Both the position numbers and the translations under genes were made by a program. Below are positions 22,029-34,599 of a stretch of DNA of 64,000 nucleotides, in pieces. The stretch comes from Pinus tabuliformis. Its lineage: Eukaryota > Streptophyta > Pinopsida > Pinales > Pinaceae. The notes beneath the pieces are model-generated. The model did not search any database. It was not told where the DNA came from and saw only the letters and a program-made list of their open reading frames with translations. The DNA is taken from positions 689,574,420 to 689,638,419 of the forward strand of contig CM062813.1 of NCBI GenBank assembly GCA_031772625.1. Reading direction: 5' to 3'. Position 1 is the stretch's first letter. Each line of letters starts with the position of its first letter.

Positions 22029-23560
22029 CATGGCTAGCACAGTGATGGGGAGCGTGTGGTACTTGGACTTTGGTGTTGTGTTCCACATGATAGGGTGTAT
22101 AATATTTTTTAGTGACTTGGAGGAGAAAGATCTATAGATGCACATCAAGTTGGGGGAAGATAGAAGGTACAACGCAACTAGGATTAATACAGTCACCTTT
22201 AAGAGGGAGTCAGACTCCCCTCTCAGACTCAAGGATGTCATGTTCGTTCTAGGTCTAAAGAAAAATCTCATCTCTGTTGCAGTTTTGCAAGACTGCAATT
22301 ATGATGTGATCTTCAACAAAGGGAAAGCATTCCTGAGACACATATCCACAAGATATGTAAAGTAGATTGGCGTTCGTGTGAAGAACCTGTATAAGCTAGA
22401 TGTGGAAGATTGTGTTGCATTAAGCACTAAGGCAGAGAAAGTGCAGAGTCGCGATGTTGGTGAACTTTGGCACAGAAGACTTGGCCATTTACATCATGGC
22501 GCCTTGAAGATTATGCGACAAATAACCACTAGCCTTCCCAAATTATCACTTGAGCGGCAGGATGTATGCAAAGGATGTACTTTGGGGAAGTACATAAAAT
22601 CCACATTCCATGATCAAGACAGCAAAGCACATGCAGTCTTAGAAAGGATCCACTTTGTTGTCTGTGGACCTTTCTCGATAGCCTCCACTGCCAGACACAA
22701 ATATTTTGTCATTTTTATTGATGACTTCTCAAGGAAGTGTTGGATCTTCTTCATGCGGAATAAAGATGAGACATTCTCCAAGTTCGTAAAATTCAAGGCA
22801 CTAGTTGAGAAAGAAAATGGCAAGGAAGGTGAAGGACTAAGGAGCGATAATGGAGGTGAGTATGTTTCAAATGAATTAAAAAAATTATGAACGAAAGAAG
22901 GCATTTGAAGAGAGTTGACAACACCCCACAACCCACAACAGAATGTGGTGGTTGAGAGAAATAATTGTAACCTTGTGGGAGTTGTGAAAGCTATGTTACA
23001 TGACCAAGGCCTACCTTTGCATTTGTGGGTTGAGGCATGCAACACGGTAGTCTACTTGTAGAACCAGAGTCCTCATAAGATTCTTTGTATGATTACACTA
23101 GAGGAGGATTTCTCAGGGAGGAAGTGGGATGTGTCACACTTCAAGATTTTTGGAGCCTCTATTTATTGCCATGTCTTTGAAGAATCAAGGAAGAAGCTTG
23201 AGCCAACAACAAAGTTGGGGGTATTTGTGGGTTACATAGAAACTCCTCACGACTACCGCGTGTACTTACCATCCCTCAAAATGAGAGTTGTGTGAAGGGA
23301 TATAAAGTTTGATGAGGAGAAAGCGATGTTGTGCTCTCTTGAGAGGGAGCTTCATATCCCACTAGAAGAGGAGCTTTTAGCTCCAAAGGAGTAGCCTCAG
23401 GAAGTTGTGGAGCAACCACAAATTGAGGAGTAGGGAGTGGAGACATCCACTCAAGCAGAACCATCCAAAGAAGGCATAAAAAGAACCAGTGAAGTTGATA
23501 GACTTTTGCAGGATGTGAGGGAGAATGTGGGAGCTCCTTCAAGTTTGTGCAAGTAGAGGA
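22029..23560 (+). pseudogene. Copia protease and integrase, unit 1
   Basis: The protease motif reads VWYLDFGVVFHM where copia proteases have W-x-LDSGAS-x-HM, so the catalytic D-[ST]-G is D-F-G. Then come LWHRRLGHLHHGALKIM and VCKGCTLGKYIKSTFH (the pre-integrase zinc motif) and the integrase core FIDDFSRKCWIFF ... LRSDNGGEY. Stops lie near 22134, 22363, 22888, 23059, 23293, 23392 and 23554. Integrase would join element cDNA to the chromosome; this copy cannot make it whole. Confidence 0.88.
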
Positions 23561-23586
23561 GGTCACCTGATTGGTACACTGGCTAC

Positions 23587-25039
23587 ATGGCTCTGATGAC
23601 TAAGCTTGTAGAGACTGAGCCATCCTCTTTCGAGGAAGAAGTAGAGCAATTTATATGGGTTGATGCAATGGTGGAGGAATACGAATCCATTGTAAAGAAC
23701 AATGTTTGGGAAGTGGTCCCAAGACCGACAGATAAATCAGTTGTGTGTTCGAGATGGATCTTCAAGGTTAAGCATGCAGCAGATGTAAGCATATAGAAGT
23801 TTAAGGCCATATTTGTGGCCAAAGGATTCTCTCAAGTTGAGGGAATTAACTATGTGGAGACCTTTTCTCCTGTAGCAAGGTATTCATCCATTAGAGCAAT
23901 TCTTGCTCTGACTGTGCAAATGGGGTGGAAGATCCACTAGATGGATGTAAAAACAACATTTCTCAATGGGGTTATTGAGGAGGAGGTGTACATTGAGCAA
24001 CCAAAAGGTTTTGAGACATTTGATTAAGATTCTCATGTGTGCAGACTCAAGCGAGCATTGTACGGTCTCAAACAAGCACCCCATGCTTGGTACACCAGGA
24101 TTGACAGTTATCTCATCAGTTTCGGCTTCACCAAAATTGAAGCAGATGCAAACGTCTATCACATCTAGGTAGATGGTAAATTGCTTATTATTGTCTTATA
24201 TGTTGATTATTTTGATTATAATTAGTGATGAGAAATTGATCAAATCTTACAAGGAGGACCAGGACCTTGCAAGGAATTTGAAATGAAGGACATGGGTCTT
24301 ATGCACTACTTCCTTGGGTTGGAAGTATGGGAATGTGGTGGGGAACTGTTTGTGTCTCAAGGAAAGTATGAAAATGAGAGACTACAGAAATTTTTCATGG
24401 AGAGTTATAAACCCATGGAGACACCTCTAGCGACCAACTGGAGGAAGGAGGATATCACTTCAGGTTTAGAAGTGGATACTACCATTTATTTAGGAAGGCA
24501 ATAAAGCATGTTTTACAACACCTCAAAGGCACTACCTAGTTTGGACTATGGTACAGACGGACAAAGGGAGTGATGTTTTGTGGCTTAACAAATGCATTTT
24601 AGGTAGGGATTCCATCGGACTGAAAGAGTAAATGAGGTGGAATTTTCAGGGTTGGGTCCGTAGTTATTTCCTGGTACAATAGGAAGCAAATATTTGTAGC
24701 ACTCAACTTGACAGAAGTATAATACATGGTTGCAGGTCAAACAACATGTGAGCCGATATGGATGAGAAAGATACTTGTAAGATTGTTTGGTCAGATGATG
24801 GATCCAACTGTGATCTACTGTGATAATTAGGGTTGCATCAAGCTCTCTGAGAATCATGTATTTAACAATCGATATGCGCATATAGATATATGGCATCACC
24901 ATTTGTGGGACTGTGCGCAGAGGTAGATAATGTTGTTGCAATACATTCCGACATAGGAATTTTGACAAAGGCCTTGTCAAGAGGAAAGTTCAAGTTCCAC
25001 AAGAGCAGGATAGGGATGGTTGATAGTCCATTTCTTGTT
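23587..25039 (+). pseudogene. Copia RT and RNase H, unit 1
   Basis: RT begins with EEYESIVKNNVWEVVPRP and SRWIFKVK, followed by QVEGINYVETFSPVARYSS, FLNGVIEEEVYIEQP and LYGLKQAPHAWY. The catalytic box at 24199-24210 reads YVDY, not YVDD. RNase H follows in fragments (AEYMVAGQTTCEPIWM, then YCDN). Stops lie near 23794, 23938, 24025 and 24166. The region ends at a purine tract (GAGAGGGAG, 25040-25048) before the next LTR. Confidence 0.88.
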
Positions 25040-25048
25040 GAGAGGGAG

Positions 25049-25909
25049 TGTTGAAAAATGCAACGAGAAATTCTCAATTTGATTTTGCCTTGATTAAATT
25101 GAGGAAATTCGAATTTCCACATCGCTAAACAACTTGGATGCAGTTTACTTGTGTGACATGGCTTGTATCACCCAGTTTACTCAGTAAATTCGAGTTGGAG
25201 GAGTTAGAGTTCGTTTAAGCATGTGCGATTGCTAATTTGTAACAATCAAGGTCGATTATTTCAAGTTATTTTCAATTAAACTAGTTCCAATTGTTGGAGG
25301 AACTAGTGGATGGTCAGTTGTGCAACGAGACTTCAATCTAACTTAGTGATCATACAATTAACTAATCAATCAACCCAAAATAGCTAATGCATGCAGAGAA
25401 TTCGAGTTCCCCAATTGTGATGAAGATTCCTAGGCAGTGTAACATCAATTATATACCAGTTTCGAGTGTACATGTGTTGCATGTAGTCAAATGATTAACC
25501 TTGGGAATTGCACAATCAATTTGAGGAATTTCCTAAATAAAAGGGGATTAATTTATCAAGGAATTATGCAAGGAAATAGGGGCTCAAGCAGAGGCAAAAA
25601 TTGACTGAGTCTACTTCAGAGCTTCTAAGTGAGTAGAGAGATAGGCTATTCACTTGCAAGTTGTGCTCATTTGAGAAAAGAAATTGTAATACATCTCCAT
25701 TCACCACATTGATGCAAGCAGGCATAAGGGTTTTTAGCAGATTGCTTTCCCCTGGAAAAATATTGTGTGCATGTGTGTTATTTCTCATTGCATGTTTGTG
25801 ATTGATGTTCTAAATTGTGAATTGACGCAAAGTAGTAGATTAGGATTGTGTCCTTTGATTTAGATTAAAACTTCATGAGAAGTTGCAAATCTACACCATA
25901 ATTTCTATA
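25049..25909 (+). repeat. Copia LTR 2 (shared middle LTR)
   Basis: 861 bp, homologous to LTR 1. The terminal dinucleotide is TA instead of CA (25908-25909). It is followed by GTGTATCAGAGC, a decayed primer site, and by interior sequence parallel to 21094 onward. Confidence 0.88.
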
Positions 25910-26013
25910 GTGTATCAGAGCAAGATTCACATTAGAACAAGAATTTTAAATTTGTTTCTAGGGAGGATCGAATTTGTAGTTCAGTGTAGCAGGATCTCTT
26001 TAGAGTTGGAAAG

Positions 26014-26860
26014 ATGATCTTCAATGGGTTTTGACTAGAGTATGCCTTGGAAGGCAGCTCGAATTTCATTGCATGGAAGGATCACATGGAGGCGATATTG
26101 GGTGACAATGGCTTGCTAGAATACATCAAGTGAGATGTTGCAAAACCAACATAATCTGATGTCCAAAACCTAGCCCAGTGGAAGAAATATGTAGCCAAGG
26201 CCAGGAGAATAATCTTGGAGGGAGTGTGTGACCACATTGTCACAAATCTACATGGGAAAGAAACTCCTTATGCAATGTGGCAAGCACTGACAGATCTGTT
26301 CCAAAATAGCAGCGACTGTAGGAAACTGACGCTCAAGGATAAACTTCAAAATATCAAGATGCAAAAGAATAACACTATTTAGCAATACCTGAGCAAGTTC
26401 ACACAAGTTCATGATGAGATTGCAGGAATTGGTATTAATGTTTCACATGATGACTTAGTAAGCCTATACCTTTTAGGCCTTCCCAAGAGTTGGCATAGCT
26501 ACCAAGATTCGGTGAATGGGAGGGAGAAATTACCAAATTTGGAACGCTTATGGTCTGATTTGGTACAGGAGGAAAAAGGCAGAATATCAGAGATGGAACT
26601 TCATGCAAGGGTGAGTATGAAGAAAATTTTTCACTGGTTGGAAAGAGAAAGAAGGGAAAAGGTAAAAAATCTCAAACCAAACTAGAATCTATCAAGGGGG
26701 CAAAAAGAAAGATTTGTCCAAAATTGAATACTTCAATTGTCATGAATTTAATCACTTGCCACGAAGTGTCCACACAAAAAGTCAAGCAAGAAGACCTCAG
26801 CAGGGGGAGTAGGTGAAGCTTTTGATTCACAGTTCCAGCTTGACTTCACCCTTATCACAT
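26014..26860 (+). pseudogene. Copia gag, unit 2
   Basis: Starts ATGATCTTCAATGGG and hits a stop four codons later (TTTTGA). Homology to unit 1 gag then continues with more stops. Recognisable pieces include the equivalent of GKETPYAMWQALTDLF and the AAGAAAGGGAAAAGG Lys-rich linker. It is more decayed than unit 1 gag. Confidence 0.8.
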
Positions 26861-26862
26861 GC

Positions 26863-28128
26863 ATGGCTAGTACAATGATGGGGAGTGTGTGGTCCTTGGA
26901 CTATGGTGCCTCGTTTCACATGACAAGGTGTAGAGACTTTTTCAGTGACCTGGAGGAGGAAGATCTCCACATTTGCATCGAGTTAGGGGACGGCGGAAGG
27001 TACAACGTGATCGGGATTGGTACAGTCACCTTTTTTAGGGAGTCGAGCTCCCCTCTCAGACTCAAGGATGCCATGTTCATTCCAAGCCTAAAGAAAAATC
27101 TCATTTTTGTTGCAGTTTTGGAAGACCATGGTTATGATGTGATCTTTAGCAAAGGGAAAGCATTGTTGAGACACATATCCATGGGACAGGTGAAGCAGAT
27201 AAGTGTTCGTGTGAAGAACCTATATAAGCTAGACATGGAAGATTGTGCTACATTAAGCACTAAGGTGGAGAAAGTGCAAAGACGCGATGTTAGTGACCTT
27301 CGACACCAAAGACTTGGCCATTTGCATCATGGCGCCTTGAGTATTATGCAACAAATAACTAATAACCTTCCCAAAGGATCACTTGAGAAATAAGATGTAT
27401 GTAAAGGATGTACTTTGGGGAATTACACAAAAATCCACATTCCATGATCAGGACAACAAATCACATGCAGTCTTGGAAAGGATCCACTCTAATTTCTGTG
27501 GACCTTTCTCGACAGCCCCCAATGGTAGACAAAAATATTTTGTCATTTTTATTGATGACTTCTTAAGGAAGTGTTGGATCTTCTTCATGTGAAATAAAGA
27601 TGAGACATTCTCCAAGTTCATAGAATTCAAGGCACTGGTTGAAAAATAAACCGACAAGAAGATGAAGGCCCTCGAGAGCGATAATGGATGTGAGTATGTT
27701 TCGAATGAATTCAAAAAATTTATGTGTGAAATAAGGAATTCAAAGAGAGATAACAACACCCCACAACCCACAACAGAATGGGGTGGTTGAGAGAGATTTG
27801 TAGCATTGTGGGAGTTGTGAAAGCAATGTTACATGACAAGGGCCTACTTCTGCATTTGTGGGATGAGGCATGCAACACAACAGTCTACTTGCAAAACATG
27901 AGTCCTCATATGGTTCTTGGCATGATTACACCGGAGGAGGATATCTTGGGGAGGAAGCCGGATGTGTCGCACTTCAAGATTTTTGGAGCCTCTGTTTACT
28001 GCCATGTCTCCAAAGAATCAAGGAAGTAGCTTGAGCCGACAACAGAGTTGGGGGTTTTTGTGGGTTACATAGAAACTCCTCATAGCTATCGTATGTACTT
28101 ACCATCCCTTAGAATGATAGTTGTGTGA
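26863..28128 (+). pseudogene. Copia protease and integrase, unit 2
   Basis: A 176-codon frame from 26863 holds the protease motif VWSLDYGASFHM, with D-Y-G for D-S-G, and LRHQRLGHLHHGALSIM. The integrase region (FIDDFLRKCWIFFM) is frameshifted near 27410 and 27590-27780. It continues as MGWLREICSIVGVVKAM and DVSHFKIFGASVYCH. The stop at 28126-28128 matches the stop at 23293-23295 of unit 1. Confidence 0.85.
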
Positions 28129-29712
28129 AGGGATGTAAAGTTTGATGAGGAGAAAGTGATGTGGTTCTCTCTTGAGAAGAAGCTTCAGATCCCACCAGAA
28201 GAGGATCTTTTAGCTCCAAAGTAGTAACCTCAGGAAGTTGTGGAGAAGCCACAAATGGAGGAGCAGAGAGTATAGATATCCACTCAAGCAAAACCATCCA
28301 AAGAAGGTCGAAAAAGAACCAAGGAAGTTGATAGAATTGTGTAGGATGCGAGCAAGAATGTGGGAGCTCCTTCAAATTTGCGTAGGCAGAGGAGGTCACC
28401 TGATCGGTACACTGGCTACATGGCTATAATGACTGAGTTTATAGAGATTGAGCCATCCTCTTTCGAGGAAGCAGTATATAAACCTTTATGGGTTGATGCA
28501 ATGGTGGAGGAATATGAATCCATTGTAAAGAACAGTGTTTCGGAAGTGGTTCCAAGAATGGCAGATAAATCAGTTGTGGGTTCGAGATGGATCTTCAAGG
28601 TTAGGAATGCAGCAGATGGAAGCATAGAGAAGTATAAGGCCAAATTTGTGGCCAAAAGATTCTCTCAAGTTGAGGGAATTGACTATGAGGATATTTGTGC
28701 TCCTGTAGCAATGTATTCATCCATTAATGAAATTCTTGCTCTAACTACACAAATCGGGTGGAAGATCCACCAGATGGATGTAAAAAAAACATTTCTCAAT
28801 GGAGTTATTGAGGAGGAGGTGTACATCGAGAAACCAGAAGGTTTTGAGACATTTTATCAAGAGTCTCATGTGTGCAAACTCAAGTGAGCGTTGTACGGTC
28901 TCGAACAAGCACCTCGTGCTTGGTACACCAAGATCGATAGTTATCCCACTGGTTTGGCCTTCACCAAAAGTGAAGAAAATGCAAACCTCTATCATATCTT
29001 GGTAGAAGGTAAATTGCTTATTATTGTCTTATATGTTGATTATTTAATTTTAACTGGTGATATGCAGCTGATTAGATATTGCAAGGGGGACCTTGCAAGG
29101 GAATTTGAAATGAAGGACATATGGGTCTCATGCACTACTTCCTCAGTTTGGAAGTATGGCACGATGATGGGGAACTGTTTGTGTTTGAAGGGAAGTATGC
29201 AAATGAGATACTACAAATATTATGCATGGAGAGTTGTAAACCCATGGAGACACCTCTAGCGACAACCTGGAGGAAGGAGGATGCCACTTCAGGTGAAGAA
29301 GTGGATGCTACCATTTATCGACAATGAGTGGGTTCACTAATGTATCTTGTGAACACATGACCAGATATGTTCTATGTAGTCAAATAGTTGAGCCAAGCTA
29401 TGGTTAGGCCAACCAAATCATTTTGAAAGGCAACAAATCATGTTTTACAATACCTCAGAGGAACTACTAAGTTTGGATTGTGGTATAGACGGAAAAAGGG
29501 AGTGAAGTTGTGTAGCTTCATAGATGCAAATTGGGCGGGGAGTCCATCAGACCGAAAGAGTACATTAGGTGGAATTATTAGTGTCGGGTCTGAAACTATT
29601 TCCTAGTATAGCAAGAAGTAAATTCCTGTGGCGCTCAACTCAACATTAGCAGAATACATGGTTGCAAGTCAAGCAACATGTGAGAAGATTTGGATGAGAA
29701 AGATACTTGTAG
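28129..29712 (+). pseudogene. Copia RT and RNase H, unit 2, 3' truncated
   Basis: The best-preserved part is 28360-28887 (175 codons): SRWIFKVRNAADGSIEKYK, QVEGIDYEDICAPVAMYSS, FLNGVIEEEVYIEKPEGF. After a stop it continues ALYGLEQAPRAWYTKID and reaches YVDYLILTGD at 29032-29061, again YVDY for YVDD. The RNase H region (AEYMVASQATCEKIWM) is followed by an abrupt end of homology at about 29713. The purine tract and 3' LTR are missing. Confidence 0.87.
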
Positions 29713-30903
29713 GACTCATAACCAAAACTCAACCAGGGCTTCCCGAGGCTACATCACCTCACCCTCATCAATAGAACCAGGATTTACCGCAATCCACATC
29801 GGATCACTAGGCCCTAAACAAGCATGGATGCCACCAGATTTCTCCACCTACACTGTGATGAATTTGCCTGTCTCCTAGTCTTTGGGCTTTATCGCAATCC
29901 ACGCCGCATCACTAGTCTCTAACTAAGACCCCATCCTCCAGGATTTACCATATATCCTTCCATTCACTGGCCAAGAATTCATAGTCTCGATCGAGGGCAC
30001 CCACCTCTAGGCTTTACCGTATATCTTACGATTCACTAGTCGAGGATTCCTAGGCCCACTGAGCTAACTCAAAATCTGGCTTTACCGCAACCCATAGTCC
30101 GGTTTAGGGGTTACTAGGCCAACACTTTACCACAATCGATAATCTGATTCAGGTATCACTAGGTCATGCGTTCTTTCTTTTAGAGACCACCTCACTTAGT
30201 TTTGAATCCATCCGCCAATCCAGCTCAATCAAAACATGAGAACCCCATCACACCATGGCTATCCGTAAATGGCAAGGCAAGGCTGAAGAACACTATCACA
30301 CTTGGTAAAGGCAATTCCAATGACAACAAGAAAACAAAAAACACACATGCATAACCATGCATGCCGAAACTAGCAAGGAAATCATACATGCAAATCGATA
30401 CCTTCAAATAATCCCACTGCAACTGCTTGATCCTTGCTTTCCTTTGCCTTCTTTGCTTTTCTTGATCCAATGTTGAAGAGCTCCAAGAAAACTCTAAGTG
30501 TCCAAGAGTGCGTGTGAGAGAGAATAGAGAAAGAGCTCCAAAACTGAACTAAAAAAAGGTACCAATTGATCCTCATAAGCCTTTTTATTAATGAAGCCTC
30601 CATTTTCTTCAATTTTCCATTATTTTCCTTCATTTTCCTCCTCACATGCAACCTGTGACCTTTCACCTTCCTTTTCTCCTAATTTCCTTTATTTTCATAA
30701 ATAAAATGCCAATTAATGTCTCATGCCTTTCCAAAGCCTTTGCCATTGCCTTTGCCAATTTCCTTAGCCATAATAAACCAAATGAACACTCACACTAGGA
30801 TGTCTTGCCCAAAATTAAGCTTGGAATAAGTGTACCATGACCGTGGTTATTATTTTGCATTTATTAGCTTTTATTACATGGAATTTTCACCAGGGATGTT
30901 ACA
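29713..30903 (-). repeat. Partial 3' LTR of the helper gypsy
   Basis: On the minus strand it starts TGTAACATCCCTGGTGAAAA and parallels the start of the LTRs at 51178 and 57493 for about 0.6 kb. It then enters a degenerate repeat (core 'tagtgat..ggattgcggtaaa') that corresponds in position to the minisatellite of those LTRs. About 1.2 kb of an expected 2.1-2.2 kb is present. The break at 29713 directly abuts truncated copia sequence. Confidence 0.85.
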
Positions 30904-30922
30904 GAACCCTCCCCCTTGGGGG
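30904..30922 (-). other. Polypurine tract of the helper gypsy
   Basis: The minus strand reads CCCCCAAGGGGGAGGGTTC right before the LTR. The same tract precedes the array LTRs at 51178 and 57493. A GAGCT-N9-AGCTC hairpin motif lies just upstream (31003-31021). Confidence 0.85.
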
Positions 30923-31200
30923 AACACCGTCCTTGATGTTCAATGACATCTACAACCAACAAGACTACTAAAAAGAAAACATACTGCCTATGGAGCTTTA
31001 TAACTTAGCTCGATGCAGTATTTACAATGATCAACCTGCTGAGAATCAAACCAACATGACAACATAACTACATGATAACCATAATGACATGACACCCATA
31101 CCGCTTATTGGAGCTTTATAACACAATTCATGGTTGTATTTACATCCATATACATATACATACACATACCAAAAATGTCATACCAAACATATACCAACAA

Positions 31201-32825
31201 CATTTCTCAACCAATGAATAAGGAAGGATACATAGTTTGCATTTGATCAGCCATCTCCCTTGTAGCTTCATCAGGGCCAAAGTGCTTCCACTGCACTTTA
31301 ACTTGCTCGATTGCTCAGTTCCAAAGCATAAGCGTCTTTTTTTCAAAATTCACTATGGTTCCATCTAGAATTATCCTTCTAGCTCCACCTGTAATACAGA
31401 ATAGTCAATCACATGATCAACATCTTTAATATACTTCTTAAGCAATGACACATGGAAAACATCATGGACTTTCATTGTCAGAGGCAGTGCAAGTAGATAG
31501 GATATTGGTCTAATCCTTTCAAGTATCTTGAAGGTCCACAAAACCGAGGTGCTAGCTTGGCACATTATCCAATCTTCGAGGAACTCTTATTGGGCTTGAT
31601 GTGCAAGTACATCTGTTCCCCAACCTAAAACTCCGTAAACAACCTGTTCCGATCTACATAGCTTTTATGCCTGTCATGTGTTGCTTAGATTCTTCTTGAT
31701 TACTTGCATTTTTTGTTCCATCTCTGCCAACATAATTCGTCCAATCAACACCTTGTTCACTGGATCACTCCAACTGATGGGGGTATTGCAACTCCACCCA
31801 TAGAGTGCCTCAAACAGACTCATCCTTAAAGACTCTTAGTAACTATTATTATAAGTGAACTCAACCAACGAAAGATACTCCTCCTATCTTCTTCCCCAAC
31901 CTAAAACTCCTTAAGCAACTTGTTCCAATTTGCATATCTTTTATGCCTGTCATGTGCTGCTTAGATTCTTCTTGATTACCTACATTTTTTGTTCCATATC
32001 TGCCAACATAATTTGTCCAATCAACACCATGTTCACTAGATCACTCCAACTGGTGGGAGTATTGCAACTCCGCCCATAGAGTGCCTCAAACTGACTCATC
32101 CTCAAAGACTCCTAGTAACTATTATTATAAGTGAACTTGACCAACGGAAGATACTCCTCCCATATTCTTTGTTGGTGCATCACATACATCCTCAACATGT
32201 CCTCCAATATCCTGATGACCCTCTATGTCTGTCCATATGTTTGTGGATGATAAGTTGTGCTAAAGGCCAACTTTGTACCCAAACCTACAAACAACTCTTT
32301 CCAAAATCTAGAAGTGAACTTAACATCCATGTCTTAACCAATCTTCTTTGAAACACCATGCAATCTAACCACATCTCTGATGAAGACCCATGCTACATCA
32401 CTGGCTAAATAAGTGGATTTCACTGGAATGAAGTATGCTAACTTTGTCAACTTCTCCACCACAACCATGATGGAATCATGTTGTCTAGATGTCCTCGGCA
32501 AACCTGTAATAAAATCCATGGAAATGACCTCCCATTTCCACTCTGGAATCGGAATCGACTGTAGTAATCCACTTGGGTTCTTACACTCTGCCTTCACTTG
32601 CTAACAATCCAAGCACCTAGCCACAAACTATGCCACATCCTTCTTCAGATTTGGCCAATAATAGAACTTCTTCACTGCAGTCAATGTCTTTTGATATCCT
32701 CGATGTCCTGAATATGGTTTCACATGAAACTCCCTCAAGATAATCTTCTTGAGCTCACTACTATCTGGCACATATATCCCGTCCCTAAATCTGATTAAAC
32801 CATTTGCTGAGAGATGATAGTACAC
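31201..32825 (-). pseudogene. Helper gypsy integrase with chromodomain-like C-terminus
   Basis: In order on the minus strand: zinc-binding HHCC region (REFHVKPYSGHRGYQ, YYWPNLKKDVA, then CLDC after a stop), core SMDFITGLPRTSRQHDSIMV, KLTKLAYFIPVKSTYLASD and YHPQTYGQT. The C-terminus reads VHDVFHVSLLKKYIKDVDHV, and a decayed VQWKHFGPDEAT stretch resembles a chromodomain. Several in-frame stops interrupt it. A 276-bp in-frame tandem duplication sits between core and C-terminus (31616-32167). Confidence 0.87.
31616..32167. repeat. 276-bp in-frame tandem duplication within integrase
   Basis: 31616-31891 and 31892-32167 are near-identical; both begin TTCCCCAACCTAAAACTCC and end near 'gatactcctcc'. 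The period equals 92 codons, so the pol frame is kept across it. This is why the C-terminal integrase frame still matches the upstream frame. Confidence 0.85.
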
Positions 32826-32927
32826 ATCTTGTGCACCTGTACCACCACCTGTACCTATACCTGTACTCTATTGTAACCTGTGCCTGAGCTCCATGTACCT
32901 ATTATCCTGCTGACCTACCTGTAAGAT

Positions 32928-34499
32928 CTAATCTTGTAGATCTATCCCATAATAACTCATAGATGCAATGTGATTTACCTGTACCTGCATGCTAAGAGCA
33001 TCTACAACCCTGTTCTCTTTACCCTTGATGTACTTGATCTCAAAGTCAAACTCACTAATTGTGGCCAACCATCTAGCTTGCCTGGCATTCATATTCGGTT
33101 GGTCAAATAGGTACCTCAACCCACTATGATCACTCATCAATACAAACCTCCTGCCAAGAAGATAGTGCCTCCACATCTTCAACACATGAATGATCACTGC
33201 TAACTCAATATCATGAGTCAGATAGTTCTACTTGTGCTCATTCAGTTTATGTGACTCGTAGCATACCACCTGTCGCTCCTACATAAGGACTCCACCAAGT
33301 CCTCTCTTGCAAGCATTTGTACATACCACAAACTCTTTGTTTAGATCTGCAATCTTTAACACTAGAAAATTTGCAAATAATTTCTTTAACTGCTTAAAAC
33401 TTGTTGCACATTCCTCTGTCCATTCAAATTTCTTACCTTGCTTCTGTAGTGACGTAATAGGATATGTAATCCAGGAGAAGTTCCTGATGAACATCCTATA
33501 ATAACCTGCTAACCCCATAAATGATCATACCTCTTCCACATTTCTAGGAGTTTCCCACTCCATGACAACCCTTATCTTCTTTGGATCCACTGTTATGCCT
33601 TCCTTGGAAACAACATGTCCCAATTAATGCACCTTTGTCTCGAAGAAACTGCGTTTATAGAGCTTAGCATACAACTGATGCTCTCTCAACAATCTCAATA
33701 CTACTACTAAATGCTCGACATGCTCTTCTTCATTATTAGAATATATCAAGATGTCATCAATGAATACAATAACAAACTTGTCCAGATAAGGACGCAACAC
33801 ACTATTCATCAAGCACATAAAGGTAGCTGGAGCATTAGTCAAACTAAATGGAACTACAACAAACTCATAATGCCCATACCTGGTCTAGAAAGATGTATTG
33901 TAGATGTCCTCTCCTTTAATGCGTACCTGATGATATCTAGATCTCAGATCAATCTTTGAGAATACTGCTACTCCCTTCAACTGATCAAACAAGTCATCAA
34001 TCCTTGGCAACAAATACCTGTTCTTGATGGTCACCTTATTCAACTGCTTGTAGTCAATGGATAACATGAGAGTACCATCCTTCTTCTTCAAAAACTATAT
34101 TGGTGCACCCTAAGGCGATACACTTGGCCTAATGTATCCCTTTTCAAGTATTTCCTTCAGTTTCAACTTCAACTCTACTAACTCCGGAGTACTCATCCTG
34201 TAAGGTGACTTTGATGTTGGTGTTGCCCCTAGTACCAACTCAATAGAAAATTCCACTTCTCTGTGAGGTGGAAACTCTGAAATTTCTGTTGGAAACACAT
34301 CCTGAAACTACTGTAAAACCGGGTACCTTCTCAATACCTCCGCATCCTCATCCTCCTTACCTTTGTCACTAGATATATGTACTACAAATAATACACACCT
34401 TTTTCTGCGACTGCGCTTTGCCTGCATAGTTGTTACCATCCTAACATATGTTGCCTTCTTCTTACCTTGTAAGATTTTGTGCTCCCCATTGTCATCCAA
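32928..34499 (-). pseudogene. Helper gypsy reverse transcriptase and RNase H
   Basis: [59 protein letters not shown] and the catalytic box FIDD at 33753-33764, which looks intact. RNase H: FVVCTNACKRGLGGVLM, where the first catalytic Asp of the usual TDA is Asn, then RFVLMSDHSGLRYLFDQPN and FEIKYIKGKENRVVDALS. All pieces share one frame and are separated by stop codons (for example at 34110, 33885, 33624 and 33279). Several fall where Arg, Gln or Trp would be expected. Confidence 0.88.
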
Positions 34500-34599
34500 A
34501 CACTCAATGGATTTGTCAACTAGTTCATACCTAAAAACATATTGTATGATCCCAATGACAATGCATTCAAATGTGTTGATGTAGGCATACCATTTAGTT

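Larger units (their letters stand above)
20222..29712 (+). mobile_element. Tandem copia array: LTR-interior-LTR-interior, 3' truncated
   Basis: Two homologous copia interiors (21082-25048 and 25910-29712) are separated by one LTR (25049-25909), with a second LTR at 20222-21081. The middle LTR has a purine tract before it and a degenerate primer site after it, so it serves as 3' LTR of unit 1 and 5' LTR of unit 2. Both interiors have the copia order gag-PR-IN-RT-RNase H, all disrupted. Unit 2 breaks off at about 29713 where a minus-strand gypsy LTR begins. Recombination between LTRs would produce this structure. Confidence 0.9.
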
